Source of the DNA: Gentiana macrophylla
Taxonomy: Eukaryota > Streptophyta > Magnoliopsida > Gentianales > Gentianaceae
Assembly: GCA_026214975.1 (NCBI GenBank)
Contig: CM047810.1
Location: 92,582,316 to 92,646,315 of the forward strand
Direction: 5' to 3'
DNA length: 64,000 nucleotides
A program made the translations under genes and the position numbers. Below the pieces are notes generated by a model. That model did no database searches, was not told the DNA's origin, and worked only from the letters and a program-made list of their open reading frames with translations. Within the stretch, counting starts at the first letter, position 1. The number at the start of each line of letters is the position of its first letter. Positions 1 to 11,910 of the stretch are shown here, piece by piece.

Positions 1-1333
1 AATGTTTTCTACCCAACTTAATTAAAGATTCCTTTTCTTTTCTACCAACTTTTTCACTCACTTATTATCGGGACGATGACAGTTCATAGTGGGGAATAGA
101 GTTAGGTTAGTAAATAAAATGAAGTTATTATATCAAACACTCAAACACTTAGTTTAATTATCCTTTAGGAAATAAACATGATAATATATAATTATTACAA
201 TAAAGGTAATATTTTTGGGAAGAATAAGTTTCTAATTAAATAAAGTAAACTCGATATATTATAATTATATTATATATGCCTATCTTAATACGATTCTAAG
301 TATGTATAACTAAGAAATTTTTTTATCAAATAAGTTTTTTTTTTTTGGAATTAGCCATGTATACTTATAATTATAAATTAATGTTTTAGAAAAACTTTCT
401 TTCAAGACAAATTATGAGTCTGGAATTGGATTAGGGATGACGAGTTTTGGCATAACTTTGACTCGACCATAGCCAAATGACCTACCCGAGCATAATTTCC
501 ATTTTTGTCCCCATCTCAGCCTTGTAGAGTGGCCAGACCCCACTCAAAATTAGCCATTCATTATAAACCTCATTATAACCGACTCTTAGCCTGGTTTGGT
601 CTACATTCCTTTGGAATCCCGCAAGTTTAGTATGTACTTATGGATAGCAGCGACGACATCAGAACTAAGAATCTGCACATTAAATGGCACGAGTTGAGAC
701 TGTTACATTATCATTTTGAGGTCATTATCTATTATGTTTGTTATTTAAAAAAAATAAAAAATAAAAAATAAAAAAATGTATAATTGGTTCCAACCAATAA
801 ACTAGGAACCATTTGTATATATGTGTGAAATAAGAATTATTGAAGGCAATGGTGCAAGCTTATTAAACAAAGCTTATTAAACAGTATAGGATTGTTACCG
901 ATCAAGATATTTTTGATTGAAAGATTGAAGGTATAAGTACGTACGACTTGCTCTTTCTCTTTTGATTTTTCTTTTTATCCTTTCGATTAGCCAACACCCT
1001 GAGCCTGAACGTTACAAGCCACTTTGCCAACTATTTGACTTAGTCTTTGATTCCGGATATTCATTGGTGGCAATTGGAAGTATTTCTAAAAATATTTTAT
1101 AGTTATTAAGTAAAGCATGGAAAATTTCATCTAAATAATGTTTGATAATTAATTTTATAAGCTATACACACTTTTTATTTTTTAAGAAAGAAAAAACTAA
1201 TTTGGTTATAATACTGACAGAGTACTTTATTAGATTAGTAACCTAATCTAAATAATTATATTATTTACATTGTAATTGAATAAATTATCGCTTATTTTGC
1301 TCGAGGACGATCAAAAGCTAAGTGGGGAGTAGT
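1..1333 (+). mobile_element. E1: 3' untranslated part of an Athila-like Ty3 element
   Basis: This AT-rich stretch has no believable gene. It is the internal 3' noncoding region of a plus-strand Ty3 element whose body lies left of the window. The block at about 980-1060 (reading 'ccaacaccctgagcctgaacg' then 'gactTAGTCTTTGATTCC') matches, inverted, the 3' noncoding regions of E4 (about 9620-9700) and E7 (about 29870-29945). It ends in a purine-rich tract at 1319-1333 (CTAAGTGGGGAGTAGT-like), the plus-strand primer site directly before the LTR. The only open frame here is a 61-codon shadow. The assignment is by similarity to the other elements in the window, so the lineage is inferred. Confidence 0.75.
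1319..1333 (+). other. Polypurine tract of E1
   Basis: AAGTGGGGAGTAGT lies directly before an LTR beginning TGATATATGAC. The same wording is found before the 3' LTRs of E2 (5728-5740) and, inverted, E4 (9328-9343). Confidence 0.75.
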
Positions 1334-1784
1334 TGATATATGACAACTTTATAACTCAAATTTATAAACATTTTATACATATTATCATTAATTTTATCTA
1401 AATATCTTAAAAAGTATTAATATAACTTATAAAAATCTAATAGTTACAAATAAATGTTGTAGTATAATTTATAAAGTTTGTTATCAGAATTACCTGTGGT
1501 TTTGTTGTTTTTGAATTATGCGGTGTTAGGTGATACAAAATAGAAGAATCGAATCGAAAAATATAAAATCGATTAAGTGGTCGATATTTGTCAAAACCGG
1601 CGTAGGCGAATAAGCCGTTCACGCGGATTATGTGATGATTAAAATCATGTTACTCCACATGCGTCGACAAAGAAGTACTCAAATTCGGTTAATCCGGCGC
1701 ACGATGGATCGATCTCAGCAAGACGCTGGATCGTAAAACTCACCTATAAGTAGCCCTCATTTACAAAGAGAAAAAAAAGCGGTA

Positions 1785-1856
<72 letters not shown>

Positions 1857-2848
1857 CTTATCTATTTTCCGTAAATATTATTTCAAATAGGCATTACGCC
1901 ATAAATAGTAGTTATAGTATTGTTGTAATATTTAGAGTAATTATTGAACATTGTTGATTTCATATTTGTTGTTACATTCGGAGGATATCGCCCAACCTCA
2001 ACAATTGTATTCGGTAATATTCTAATGTTATTATGTTTGTTATTTATATAAGTATCTTTATATTAATATTAATAATGACTATAGGCTAATTATACCACTA
2101 GACAAGACATGTAATTGATCTATGTTGATCTTTTAGAGAAATGGATGATGACTATGTTAAAATTTGATTAAAAATTGAATATGATGAATCTTTTTCTACT
2201 TGGACTAATTGGATGACCCATATTGGCGTAATTAACGGTATGGACAGAGACATAACCTAATCATGAGGCCCGACTGCAGAGGCGTTAGGATATGAGAAAA
2301 GAGTAGAACGCATTGGAAGGTAAAATTGGCCGTCGACAAACGGAACCCTCTTTCTTATCCAAAGGCGAGAATATTTATACTCGAGAGATTATCATGTCAA
2401 ATCATTAGGTTTAATCGAGGTTTTACCAAAGAGGAGACATAGAACAAATTCGTACACTCGTATGAGGGGAAATTGTTAGCTGAGGAGTATACCGTTTCAC
2501 ATAATCAATTGCACCTTAAAACAGGAATTTCAATCACATCCATTAAACTAAAAGAGATCATGGTGCAATGATATTGTCTTGGTTAGTTCTTATTATATAA
2601 CTATCTATATTAGTATTTATTATATTGGTATCTATATATCTATATATATATATTACATTAGTATCATTTTAATAAACCTTTATGATAAGGATCGCGACTT
2701 AGATTGAGATAATAATAGCTAATTGGTGTTTAACCACATTTTGAATTATATTTTCAGTTCCTTGAGGAGACGACCTTGTTCACTAGACTAGACTACAATT
2801 TGACCGGTACACTGCCGGTAAGATTGGACCCAGTTTTAGCCGATACCA
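1334..2848 (+). mobile_element. E1: 3' LTR (about 1.5 kb)
   Basis: The LTR begins TGATATATGAC after the polypurine tract and ends near 2848 (…GATACCA). The right boundary is inferred by comparison with the E4 and E7 LTR ends. The last 150 bases contain a block ('GGTGTTTAACCACA' near 2730, 'ACCGGTACACTGCCGGTAAG' near 2805) that also occurs, inverted, in the LTRs of E4 and E7. A TATA-like CTATAAGTA lies near 1743. No partner LTR is in the window, so no target duplication could be checked. It could also be a solo LTR with flank, but the preceding polypurine tract and 3' UTR argue against that. Confidence 0.65.
1789..1853. repeat. (TA)n microsatellite
   Basis: About 65 bases of uninterrupted TA dinucleotides lie inside the E1 LTR, just downstream of its TATA-like box. 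The length is probably unstable. Confidence 0.95.
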
Positions 2849-3423
2849 GGTTACCTCCGGTTTACCGAGCTAAGATTTTCAGTTTTATGAATGTCAGATT
2901 GAATAGCTAAATTTTTAGAGACACGTGGAGGACACACGTTGCATCAGACACCACCAGTCAGCAGGAACCGTCCCATTTTCCCCTCTTTTCAAACTTTTCA
3001 TCCTTTCCCACACTCCAGCATAACTCCACCTCAATCCCATCAATCACGCCCTCAAATCCCTCACCCTAATTACTCATCTACCCACTATCCCACCAACTCA
3101 TTCCATCTTCCATCATTTTTCCTATTTAAACCACTCTTTCACCACCATCACCACCACTATCACCACCATACATCCACCATAACCAAATCTTTCTTCCATT
3201 TTTTACCAACCAAAACACCAACTATATCATTTTCCTCCATTCCTATTGTTGATTAGTGCTGCTGTGCTAGTGAAGTGCTGTAGTTCTTCACCTTCCATTA
3301 CCAGTAGCAAAGTCCCAGTTAGAAATCCAGAAAACTAAGGACGGTAAATCGAGGCCAACCTCCGGTTTATCGAGGTCTATTTTTCGGAATCAGCATCACT
3401 ATCAATTCCTGTTATCATCCAAG
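2849..3423 (+). promoter_or_regulatory. E2: internal promoter-like region before the PTTP frame
   Basis: This stretch precedes the E2 reading frame. It holds CCGGTTTACCG at 2857-2867, a TATA-like CTATTTAAACC near 3119-3129, a CAC/CCA-rich leader (about 3130-3200), and a mirrored pair CGGTAAATCG (3342-3351) and CGGTTTATCG (3363-3372) whose starts are 21 bp apart. An ATG follows at 3424. The E2 LTR has the same motif family both before and after its TATA box. The promoter role is inferred from layout only. The histidine/proline-rich frame at 2939-3256 is a by-product of the CAC-rich leader. Confidence 0.45.
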
Positions 3424-4529
3424 ATGGGTCCTAAGCGTGTCCGATCTGTCCTTCGTCCCAGTGGTTATCAGAGTATCTAAGGAGATGCTAACCCCTTGAT
3501 AGACGGGGTTGAGCAATTTCATTCATTAGAGATCTACGAGTCGTTCTGAGGGCATTGGAACGGAAGACCAGTTGCTCGAGAACGGGGCGTAGAGTTGGAC
3601 GATTGCGGTGAGATCTTGCCCTGAGCCCTACAAGTACAAGAAATTTTGGATATGGATGAGGCACCGACACGGTTCAACGCCATGGTGGTAAGAGAATTTT
3701 ACGCTTATGTCTCGCACAACCCATGAGCTACTTTTGCGATTGTCCGTGGTGTTAAAGTTGACTTTTCGATTGAGCGGATCAATGAGTATTATGGGGTTCA
3801 AAATCCACCAGTGGGCCCAGAAGAGTACACATCCTCGAGCAATATTGAGGATCTTGAGATGATGGATATGATAGCTAATTACTTTGGGGTGCAATGGAAG
3901 CACAATCTGAGAGCCCCCACCATATTCTTGGAAAACGAGCTATCCTGGGATAAGAAGGTGGTCAATAGATTTGTTTGTGCCCGTCTTCTACCGACCAAGC
4001 CCACGGTCTCTGTCACCACTAAGAGGGTGGAGTTGATGTTCTATCTGGGGCAAGGATCTCCAGTCAATATCGGTCTACCGATGCATAGCCGCATTCATGA
4101 GCTTGCCGCCACATCTGAGCGCGAGCACTTGCCATATGAGCCGATGATTGACATGTTTGCTTTAGAGGATGAGGTGAAAGTTCTCGTCAGTGATGATTGG
4201 GAAGACCCTGAGCTGATGATCAATTCACAGTCGGTTCAACGCGTACCAAGACGGGTCGGGCAGAGAGCTGAGAGGGAACGTACTCTGGTCCACGGAGCAC
4301 CCCGGACTCAGAGAGCTATGTTGGAGGAGCACTCGAGAGAAAAATTGCGAGTCTGCATCGCAAGATGGATAGAGTTATAGATTTTCTTGGAGTTCCTCCA
4401 TCGACCCCACCACCTAGGACTGCCCCACATCACCGAGCATCATCTTATACCGCTGCTGCCTCCAGTTCTGCACCACCTCCAGGTTTTGAGCCTAGAGATG
4501 ACTGGGAGGATTATTATGTGGAGGATTAG
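3424..4529 (+). pseudogene. E2: degraded plant-transposon-protein-like (Athila ORF1/PTTP) frame
   Basis: The longest surviving open part (3811-4380) reads MGPEEYTSSSNIEDLEMM… . Upstream in the same general frame are VVREFYAYVS (about 3685) and VRGVKVDFSIERINEYYG (about 3745). Further down are RFVCARLLPTK (about 3970) and LGQGSPVNIGLPM (about 4045). These are hallmarks of the 'putative plant transposon protein' domain found in Athila-like elements, usually outside gag-pol; its function is unknown. The frame starts at the ATG at 3424, is broken by stops (for example 3478 and about 3725), and ends in a proline-rich tail near YYVED and TAG at 4527-4529. It lies between the internal promoter-like region and the conserved GGGGACAATG motif, as expected for an extra ORF 3' of pol. 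Confidence 0.7.
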
Positions 4530-5740
4530 TTTTTTTCTTTCTTTCTATTGTTGTTATTTTCCATTTTCTTGTTTTTATTTCTATATCTAGTTGATGTAGC
4601 GGAATTTTATTAATATAATGATTTTTTGCCTTAATTTGTTTGGAGTTATTTATTTTCTCTTTTACTGCCGCGATATTATTATACGATTTCTTGTCACCTT
4701 GATTCTTCTTGGTTTGTTTGAGATATTTAGCGCAGATTCTTCAAGGATTACTTCCATAAGCCCGATGCTTTATAAGACGATCCAATTCTCCTTTGGCTCC
4801 ACCCTTAACGAAGCTAGTTCTGTTTCGTTTCATGTTTTTCATCTTACACATTGGGGACAATGTTTTGTTTAAGTGGGGGGTAAGGGACGTCACTTAGCTT
4901 TTTAGCATTATATTCCGTTAATTGCATTATCTAGATTCTCTTTGATGCACTGTTCACCATTTAGACTTTGATTCATTTCCACAGAATTTTGAAAAAAATA
5001 TGATATCTTTGATTTTTTTGAGTTGATTGACTTCATCTTTGTTCCACGATGAACAAGTGAATGTAAGTGCCCACTTCTGAAGTAGTGGAGTATTAAGCGC
5101 ATATTCTGTTATGAGCCACCATTTTAAGCATGTATAACTCACTTTCCTTAGTATGTAGTCGATAGCATATTGCTTTGACTATAGTTGACCCTGGCTTTAT
5201 CCCGAATTATGTTCCACCAACGCTTAAGAAGGCAATGGAATTTCAGATTCGGTAGTTTATCAAGAGTGAGACCATGAGGATAGATAAATCAATGAGAGTT
5301 CATCCGCCAAGAAAGAGAAGTGCATTGAAATATATACATGTATATTCTCTTTTGGCAAAACTTGGGTCGATGGAGCGTAAAGACTTACGGCTTTTGCATA
5401 TACCAATAAACGCGAGCCTAAGAGTAATACATACTCGGTTCTCGATCCATCTTGCCATCTAATTTGACTCATAAATAACATGTTCGAGACTGGTTAGTTT
5501 GACTATGGGTTGACGTAATGTGAGATTGACTGCATTACTAAGCGGTTGTGAAAGTTATGGTGCACACACATTGGCTCATGACATGAATAGTGTTTAATGC
5601 ATTACTGATGGATATGAGTGGCATGATCATGATCTTGCTTTGTGAGGCACGATTGTTTTTAATTAACTTGTATACTGATCAGAGTGTCGTTTCTTTTTTG
5701 CCTTTTTGCTCGGGACGATCATTTGCTAAGTGGGGGTAGT
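4530..5740 (+). mobile_element. E2: 3' noncoding region and polypurine tract
   Basis: No gene is seen here. At 4848-4885 is the Athila-type motif CATTGGGGACAATG followed by AAGTGGGGGGTAAG; inverted versions occur in E4 (about 10725-10765) and E7 (about 29435-29480). The region ends with the polypurine tract TAAGTGGGGGTAGT at 5727-5740, directly before the LTR. Short open frames here are not supported. Confidence 0.7.
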
Positions 5741-7177
5741 TGATAATGCCCTAAATGGTACCATTAATTATACTTTTATTCACCCTGAATTCTGCTCAAG
5801 AAATGATAGATATGCTCGTTATTATGTGGAATATGTGTTAAATGCTATGTTCGTATTCCCAGGATCGTAATTTTGCATCTATGTTATTTTCCCGAAGATT
5901 TGGTACTGTTTTGTCTTGTTTTGCATGTTTTATAGGATGTACCGAATCTGGAGCACTGGAGAACGGATCTGGACCAAAAGAAGTATATTGGGCCAAGTAA
6001 TTAAAGTCCAAGAAGAAGTCTACTGAAGAAAAAGAGGAAAAGTCAGCCCGGTTTACTAAGGGCTAGGTCCGGTAAACCGAGGGCTTGTTGGACACGAAAT
6101 TGATTCTGCCGCCTCTACTAGGTCGGTTAGGGTTTTAGAGAGTCATAAGTCGGTCATTGATTCTATATAAGGCCGCATGTACATATTATTGTATAAGCTT
6201 TTCTCATATATCATAATTAAATCTTCATTACATTATAGTTTGATGAAATAAAGTTATTCCTAGCTTTTGAGGAGTTATTTATGGTTTTCTCCCTTTCTGT
6301 ACCATCTCTAGCTTGAGTAGATCGAGCTAGATCTCCATTGTTGAAGGTATGAAGCTTTGAACATTCCTTTTTGTCTTCAATATGGTAGATCTGTTCGTAT
6401 TTATGTGTTTTAGTTAATCTGAATGTTTAAAGACCCCATGATTTACTTAGATTAATCGTAATTGAGCAATGTAGATCCAGGAATAGGAAAAATTGACCCT
6501 AGTAAACCGGCGGTCTATACCGGTTTACCGAGGCAATATTTAGAAAACCTAAAACTGGGATTCACTACAGCTACGTTGATCGACATGTTTAATTAACAGT
6601 AGGTTAGATCAGGTCAATCTACTTATTGTAATCGTAAAACTAGCATGAAATACAAATAGTGAAGTTTTAGTTTGTACATAGTCCGATGGACCCTAGGAAC
6701 GTGCTGATCAGTGTCGACAGCTGTCTAGGTGGGTTAGCGGTATGAGTTAGCGCTCGATATCGGCAATTCTAGTTCTTTATGCATGTGGGCTATTATAGTC
6801 CAATTAAGTAGGGTAGCTTGCGTATAGATTTTCTACTACCATTGTCGGAGTAGATAGGGTCCGGAGTTGCACCCATAGCTGACAAAAAAATCAAACACTC
6901 GCTCGATTAATTTAAGGAAATTATGTGTGGAAGTAAACGTAATGATTAACTAATCCAAGTTAGTAGATCGGTAAGAAGAGGTGGAGAAATACCATGTTTC
7001 TTTTATGTTTATTGTTGGTCCATGACCGCCTCTATGTTGCTTTTTAATTAGGTTAGAATCGTTTATAATTAAAGTTGCATTGTCTCCGTGGGATCGACCT
7101 TGACTCGCATTTACTATACTACGATGTACCTAGTATTCTTGCTAGTAATATCGACGTTAGTGACTTACACGCGATCA
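5741..7177 (+). mobile_element. E2: 3' LTR (about 1.4 kb)
   Basis: It begins TGATAATGCCC after the polypurine tract. A TATA-like CTATATAAGG is at 6163-6171. Upstream lies the mirrored pair CCGGTTTAC (6048-6056) and CCGGTAAACCG (6069-6079), with starts 21 bp apart; a second mirrored pair lies at 6502-6530, downstream of the TATA. The end contains 'TCTCCGTGGGATCGACCTTG' (about 7083), common near Ty3 LTR ends. The right boundary is set only by where copia coding of E3 resumes, about 7170-7180, so it is uncertain by a few bases. E2 therefore appears to be inserted in E3. Confidence 0.65.
6048..6079 (+). promoter_or_regulatory. Mirrored motif pair upstream of E2 LTR TATA
   Basis: CCGGTTTAC and CCGGTAAACCG face each other with starts 21 bp apart, about 85 bp upstream of the TATA-like box at 6163. 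The position is comparable with the palindrome pairs in E4, E7 and E16. Confidence 0.5.
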
Positions 7178-7389
7178 CTATGCAGAGAGATACAAAGCCG
7201 GATTGGTTGCAGAAGGCTATACTTAGACATATGGCATTGATTATCAAGAAATGTTTTCCCAGTTGTGAGAATTACTACAATAAGGACTCTACTGGCAGCA
7301 ACAATAGCCAATAACTAGCATCTTCATCAAATGGATGTCAACACAACTTTTTTACATGGGGACCTCCATGATGAAGTTTACATGCAGCT
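7178..7389 (+). pseudogene. E3: copia reverse transcriptase, left fragment
   Basis: Translated with a few frame changes, this stretch gives ERYKAGLVAEGYT, TYGIDYQEMFS and HLHQMDVNTTFLHGDLHDEV. These are the standard N-terminal blocks of Ty1/copia reverse transcriptase (KARLVAKG, GIDYxETFSPV, QMDVxxAFLHG). There are in-frame stops where family members have Gln or Trp, and one small deletion. The fragment stops abruptly at the codons for YMQL because E4 is inserted here. The rest of RT continues at 23164 with PPGF. The 5' half of E3 (gag, protease, integrase) is left of the window, beyond E2. Confidence 0.85.
7384..7389. repeat. Target-site duplication of E4, left copy
   Basis: GCAGCT (possibly GCAGC or GCAGCTT, because the LTR end is ambiguous by a base or two) is repeated at 23164-23169, directly after the other LTR. 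Confidence 0.8.
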
Positions 7390-8662
7390 TGACGTGGCCT
7401 TTTCTAGTGCTAAAACCAGTCCTTAACCGACAGTGTATCGGGTCAAACTGTAGTGCTAGTATGGTGAGTCGAGTATCGTATCCTCGAGGAACTTTGTAAT
7501 TCTTCTAAGTGTGGTTAAACACCAAAGAGTCATTATTAACTCAATCTAAATCTCAGTTTTATAGCATGAGATAACTACTATTTTACTTAACATAAAATAA
7601 ATGCGTAAATTAAAATTTATTCTAATATAATATATATAGATATATAAATATATATAGATGTGCATAAGTTGCAAAGTATATATATAGATATAAATATATA
7701 GATGCCAAATATATTATTAGAGAACTAGCCAAAGTTTATATAATTGATTTATACGATCTTTTCAAGTGAATGGAATGTGCTCGATCTTTAGGTTCAATTG
7801 AGTAAATGAAACGGTGCACTCCTAAGGTTAACAATTCGTCCTCACATAGTGTGTGAAATTGTCATATGTCCATTGTCATCACCCAAAGTCCACAATCATT
7901 ACGGTTTTTACGAGCAACAGGTCCCGAGTGCGATTCTACCTTTGAATAAAAAGGAGTCATTCCGTTCAGTCAAGCGGTCAATTTTATTTAAAGGCTCCGG
8001 TTGTCAAGGCCGGGCGATTCAACTTTCGGTTTAAGTTTCAATTAAAGCGATGAATTTAACATTATTACGATCTTGAGTACAAATTTTAATAAGATTCATC
8101 TTTTAGGACAAATCGCCTCGGTAGAAAGCGGGTTCCGTTGTCACGTTTTCACTCGGCCAATTTTACCCTCCGGTTTTTCTATTAACGAGTTCATAACTTA
8201 ATTACGAGGTGTCAATTCATAATTAGATTATGAATTCTTTCAAGTCAAACTTTATCAATAGAAAAGATTCAATTAACTCAATTTTATTCAATTTTACTTA
8301 GACAACATTCCTTTACCGAAAAGATCGAAATAAAACGATTACATAACTTTGGCTAGTTATTAGATTTAGCCTACTAACATTATACTAAAAGATAAAAGAC
8401 AAAACAAACATAAATACTTTAGGAATTTTACCCGATTACAACGATTGAATCGGAAAGTTGTATTCTTCCGGATGCTACAACAACTTCAACAACATTGATA
8501 TTCGATAATTTCTCGAGCATTATAACGATACTACTTTATTTATGGCATAAGGCCTATATATATACATACTACTACTACTAAAAGAGGTGAAGAAAATATA
8601 TTTGGTACCCCCTTTATGTGCCTCGCAAATTCGCTTTATTTATAGGCATATTTTTCCCAAGC

Positions 8663-8694
8663 CGGATCGATCCGAGAAAGGGCGGATCGATCCG
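8663..8694 (-). promoter_or_regulatory. Paired palindromes, TATA-proximal (E4 3' LTR)
   Basis: Two exact copies of the 12 bp palindrome CGGATCGATCCG (8663-8674 and 8683-8694) have starts 20 bp apart and end about 18 bp upstream of the LTR TATA box on the minus strand. The other LTR has the same pair at 22494-22505 and 22514-22525. This looks like a pair of dimer binding sites on one helix face; no binding factor is known to me. Confidence 0.55.
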
Positions 8695-8760
8695 GGAATA
8701 AAAATCTTATCCCAGGATTATTCTGCAGGGCCACATCTTTGGGTAATCATGATGTTTCCT

Positions 8761-8792
8761 CGGATCGATCCGAAGTAAATCGGATCGATCCG
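8761..8792 (-). promoter_or_regulatory. Paired palindromes, distal (E4 3' LTR)
   Basis: A second pair of CGGATCGATCCG lies at 8761-8772 and 8781-8792, starts 20 bp apart, about 67 bp beyond the first pair. Its counterpart in the other LTR is at 22594-22605 and 22615-22626. Confidence 0.55.
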
Positions 8793-9327
8793 GATAGATT
8801 TTTTCCAATCTTAATCGAAACTTGATAAAATCATAACTTGAGCTCTGGATCTCCAAATGACATAATTCAAGATGCGTTGGAAAGCCCTTGAGGAGATCTA
8901 TAACTTCCATGAAGACTTCTTTTTCAGAAAATGCCTTTTTGCTGGGCCATTTGTTCGTCGAAAATATAACTTGATACTGGCGTCACGAACCATTGATCCA
9001 CTTGAACTTTAAGTCTCGTGGCACTTCCTTTATTCCTTCAAAAGATATGATTTTACTCCACAAAATGTCATCACTGGGTCTTGGTTTACCTAAGGTCTCG
9101 TAAAATACCAAAAATACCCACGTGAATCGACACGACACTCGGTTATTAACCCGGTACAAAATTTATAACTTTTTATCATTTTTACTAGATTTTTATAGTA
9201 TTTAGATTTATTCATAGCTATTAATATTTTATAAGATTATCTGTTATAATTACTTATATTTTATATAAAAATAGTCGATAACGTATATAAAACATCGTAA
9301 TTTTTATCATATAAATGTTACACATCA

Positions 9328-10984
9328 ACTACTCCCCACTTAGCTCTTTGATCGCCCTCGAGCAAAATAAGCGGTAATATATAAAAATTACGATAAAAAT
9401 AATATAAGTGGTAGATAAAATTTTAAATTAGTAAAATATCATTTCAATATTATAAACATATTAATTATATCTTTCTTAGAAATTAATAAGATAAAAAGTG
9501 TAGATAACTTTGATAAATTATTTATCAACTATTATTCAAATGAAATTTCACAAAATCTACTCAATAAATATAATTAAAATTCTAGAATTATTTTCCTATC
9601 TCAACTTATATGAAATATTTGGAATCAAAGACTAAGTCAAGTAATTGACAAGATGGCTAATACTTTTAGGATAGGACATTGGTTAATCGAAAAGATAGAA
9701 AAAAATCAAAAAGAGAAGAAGCAAGTAAATGCGTACTTACACCTTCATGTTTGATCAAAAACAGTTCGATTAATAATATCTCCTTTTCCAACTATTTTCA
9801 GATTTTCTCTCTTCTTTTTCAATATTAAGAACTAAAAGCGTGAGTGTGTGTAGAAAATCAAATTTACAAGCATTGCTTCATCAAGATTGATCGGAGTAAT
9901 ACTCTTTCGATCTAAAATTACGAGTCCGGTTTCCTTAAACTCGTAATCATTCTTGAGATCTTATGATTCGAATTTTTATCGGGAGCTTTATACCTCATAG
10001 TGATATAGGACGTTTCTAGATAACACCCTACTGCACTCAAATCATTGGAAGCTACTACCGATATCTGTCGATCAAAGATAAGGAAGATACCTGGTATTCG
10101 ATTAATTCTCTGTAAATATGGTGCTTCGTTCTTATATATATTTTTTTTTTTTTTTTTTTTTTCACCTCAGCATACACCATCCTTAGCTTCTGTGCTATCA
10201 TCTCCTTTCATAAGTACGTACAAACTCGTGGGATTTTTAGGAAATGTAGACCAAAATAAGCCAAGGGGGGGTTATGATAAAAAAATGGCTATATCGAGTG
10301 AGGTCTTGATCACTCTAATCAAGGTTGAGGTAATTTTTTATGGTGTCAAAAATCTCATCATTCCTAATCCGATTCCATATTCATATTTCGTTTTACAAAG
10401 AAAATTATTCTAAAAAAAATTCATTATAAATATAAGTATATTTGCTAAAATTTCATAAGAAACTTACTTGATAATATTTATGTATAGTTACATATACTTA
10501 AAATCTTATAAAGATCTAAAATTGACATATATAATATACTTATAATATATCTAATTTATTTTACTTAATTAAAATCTATTCTTACCAATTTATATTGTTT
10601 TTATTCATACTAATTATATACTATCTAATTATTTTGTTCCAAGAAAAATTAAACTAAGTATTGAGCAATGAAGTATAAATTTATATAAGAAAATTTTAAT
10701 TTTTATTTACTAACTTACTTCCACTCCCCACTTATTTAAATGACATCGTCTCCGATGTTTAGTGAGTAAATAAAAAGTAGTTTGCAAATAAAATTAAAAT
10801 TTTATATGATTTTGATTATTATTTATTATTTTTAGCAACCATATATTATTTTGATTAAAGAAAATGACATATATATTAAACACTATTACAAACTATAAAT
10901 AAAAGTAACAAACAACAACAAACGATTAAACAACTAATTTAAACAACTACCAACTTAACAACATAACTTCTAACTGATTATCAA
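9328..10984 (-). mobile_element. E4: 3' noncoding region with polypurine tract
   Basis: No gene is seen. Reading leftward, the region ends in the polypurine tract at 9328-9343 (minus AAGTGGGGAGTAGT). It shares blocks with E7 and E1: the 'ggaatcaaagactaagtcaa' block near 9630, the 'atagtgatataggacgtttc' block near 9995, and a 'caaactcgtgggatttttag' block near 10225. Near 10725-10765 is the inverted GGGGACAATG-like motif next to CACTCCCCACTT. A T run is at 10138-10162. The 122-codon frame at 10045 owes its length to that T run and is not supported. Confidence 0.75.
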
Positions 10985-11834
10985 ACCGTAGATGAACATC
11001 CGGGAGTATCCACCGGAAGTAATCCTAACTGAGAATCACGAGATGGAAAAATCTCGTCAGTAGCAAATTCAGGCACGTGATTCAGTTGGATACAAAGGTG
11101 AGAGATAACCCAGGCAAATGGTAGCGGTTTTCCTCTATTACGTCTTTTCTCTTGCAAAATTAATTGCGATCTTAAAAATCAAAACTCCCCAATCAATGTA
11201 TGCTCCTGCCACGATTAATGCATATAACGGCTGACATCTCATCATCCGTAACCCCATAAAAATCTCTAGTTGGATAGATCCGAGAATTAATGAAGCGTTT
11301 CACGCCTTAAATGAGGGTAAAGCCGAGTTGAGGAATCATAGTTATGATCAAACAACGGAAACACGAATCGAAAGGCTTCATAAGATGCGATTTACAACAT
11401 TATACGCATCCCCAAGTTCCCAAAGAAACTCGAAGTGTGGGTTTTGATCAAAAGTACATGGTGGAATTTGATAGATTTGATTTATGATGATGGTGAAAAT
11501 GAAATAACGATTCCCCTAATCGTAATAAGTTGAGATGAGGCTATCATCGTTATCTCAAAGTGAGAGACGCAAAGACATCTCTAACAATCGAAATGTTTAT
11601 TCGACCTCCAGGAGTCCTTATCAACTTTTTCCACCCCGCAACCTCGGATTAGATTACGTCCCCATTGATCAATTTTTTCAGTGTTTAAGCCTTTCTCCAT
11701 CAGAATAGGAGAACGGACGAAATTTAGATGTCTCGGGACGTTATTATGAAAACAAGAGGCATGCCCTTCGGGAACCACACCATCAAAGTATGTGGTTCGT
11801 GAACTATTAACCGAGGAGAGGAGCGGTTAGACAT
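10985..11834 (-). pseudogene. E4: second PTTP-like frame, heavily degraded
   Basis: Reading leftward from an ATG at 11834 (MSNRSSPRL), the frame can be followed with many interruptions. The block NISIVRDVFASL (about 11560) matches the VVREFYA core of plant transposon proteins, and a later DDEMSAVICINR block (about 11230) is compatible with the C-terminal half of the domain. The start is only about 80 bases below a TATA-like box (11911-11920) that carries two upstream palindrome pairs. The family assignment is tentative because the frame is so broken. Confidence 0.45.
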
Positions 11835-11910
11835 TTTCGACAAAGAGATTTAAACTAAGCTAGATAGAAGGAAAGAAAGAATGAGCAAAGTTCAAAGTCT
11901 GCCGCTCTTT

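Larger units (their letters stand above)
7390..9327 (-). mobile_element. E4: 3' LTR
   Basis: On the minus strand it starts TGATGTGTAACAT at 9327 directly after the polypurine tract and ends at about 7390. It is near-identical to 21222-23163. On the minus strand a TATA-like TATAAATAAA lies at about 8637-8646. Two pairs of the palindrome CGGATCGATCCG lie just upstream of it (8663/8683 and 8761/8781). Confidence 0.92.

Noticed and set aside
2939..3256. 105-codon open frame rich in Pro, His and Ser
   Set aside because: It translates the CAC/CCA-rich leader before the E2 PTTP frame; no domain, and composition alone explains its length.
8663..8792. GATC-rich palindromes as bacterial or vector sequence
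   Set aside because: They lie in both LTRs and inside one plant element at matched positions; no flanking bacterial sequence.
10045..10413. 122-codon open frame with a poly-Phe run
   Set aside because: Length depends on the T run at 10138-10162; it lies antisense in the conserved noncoding tail of E4.
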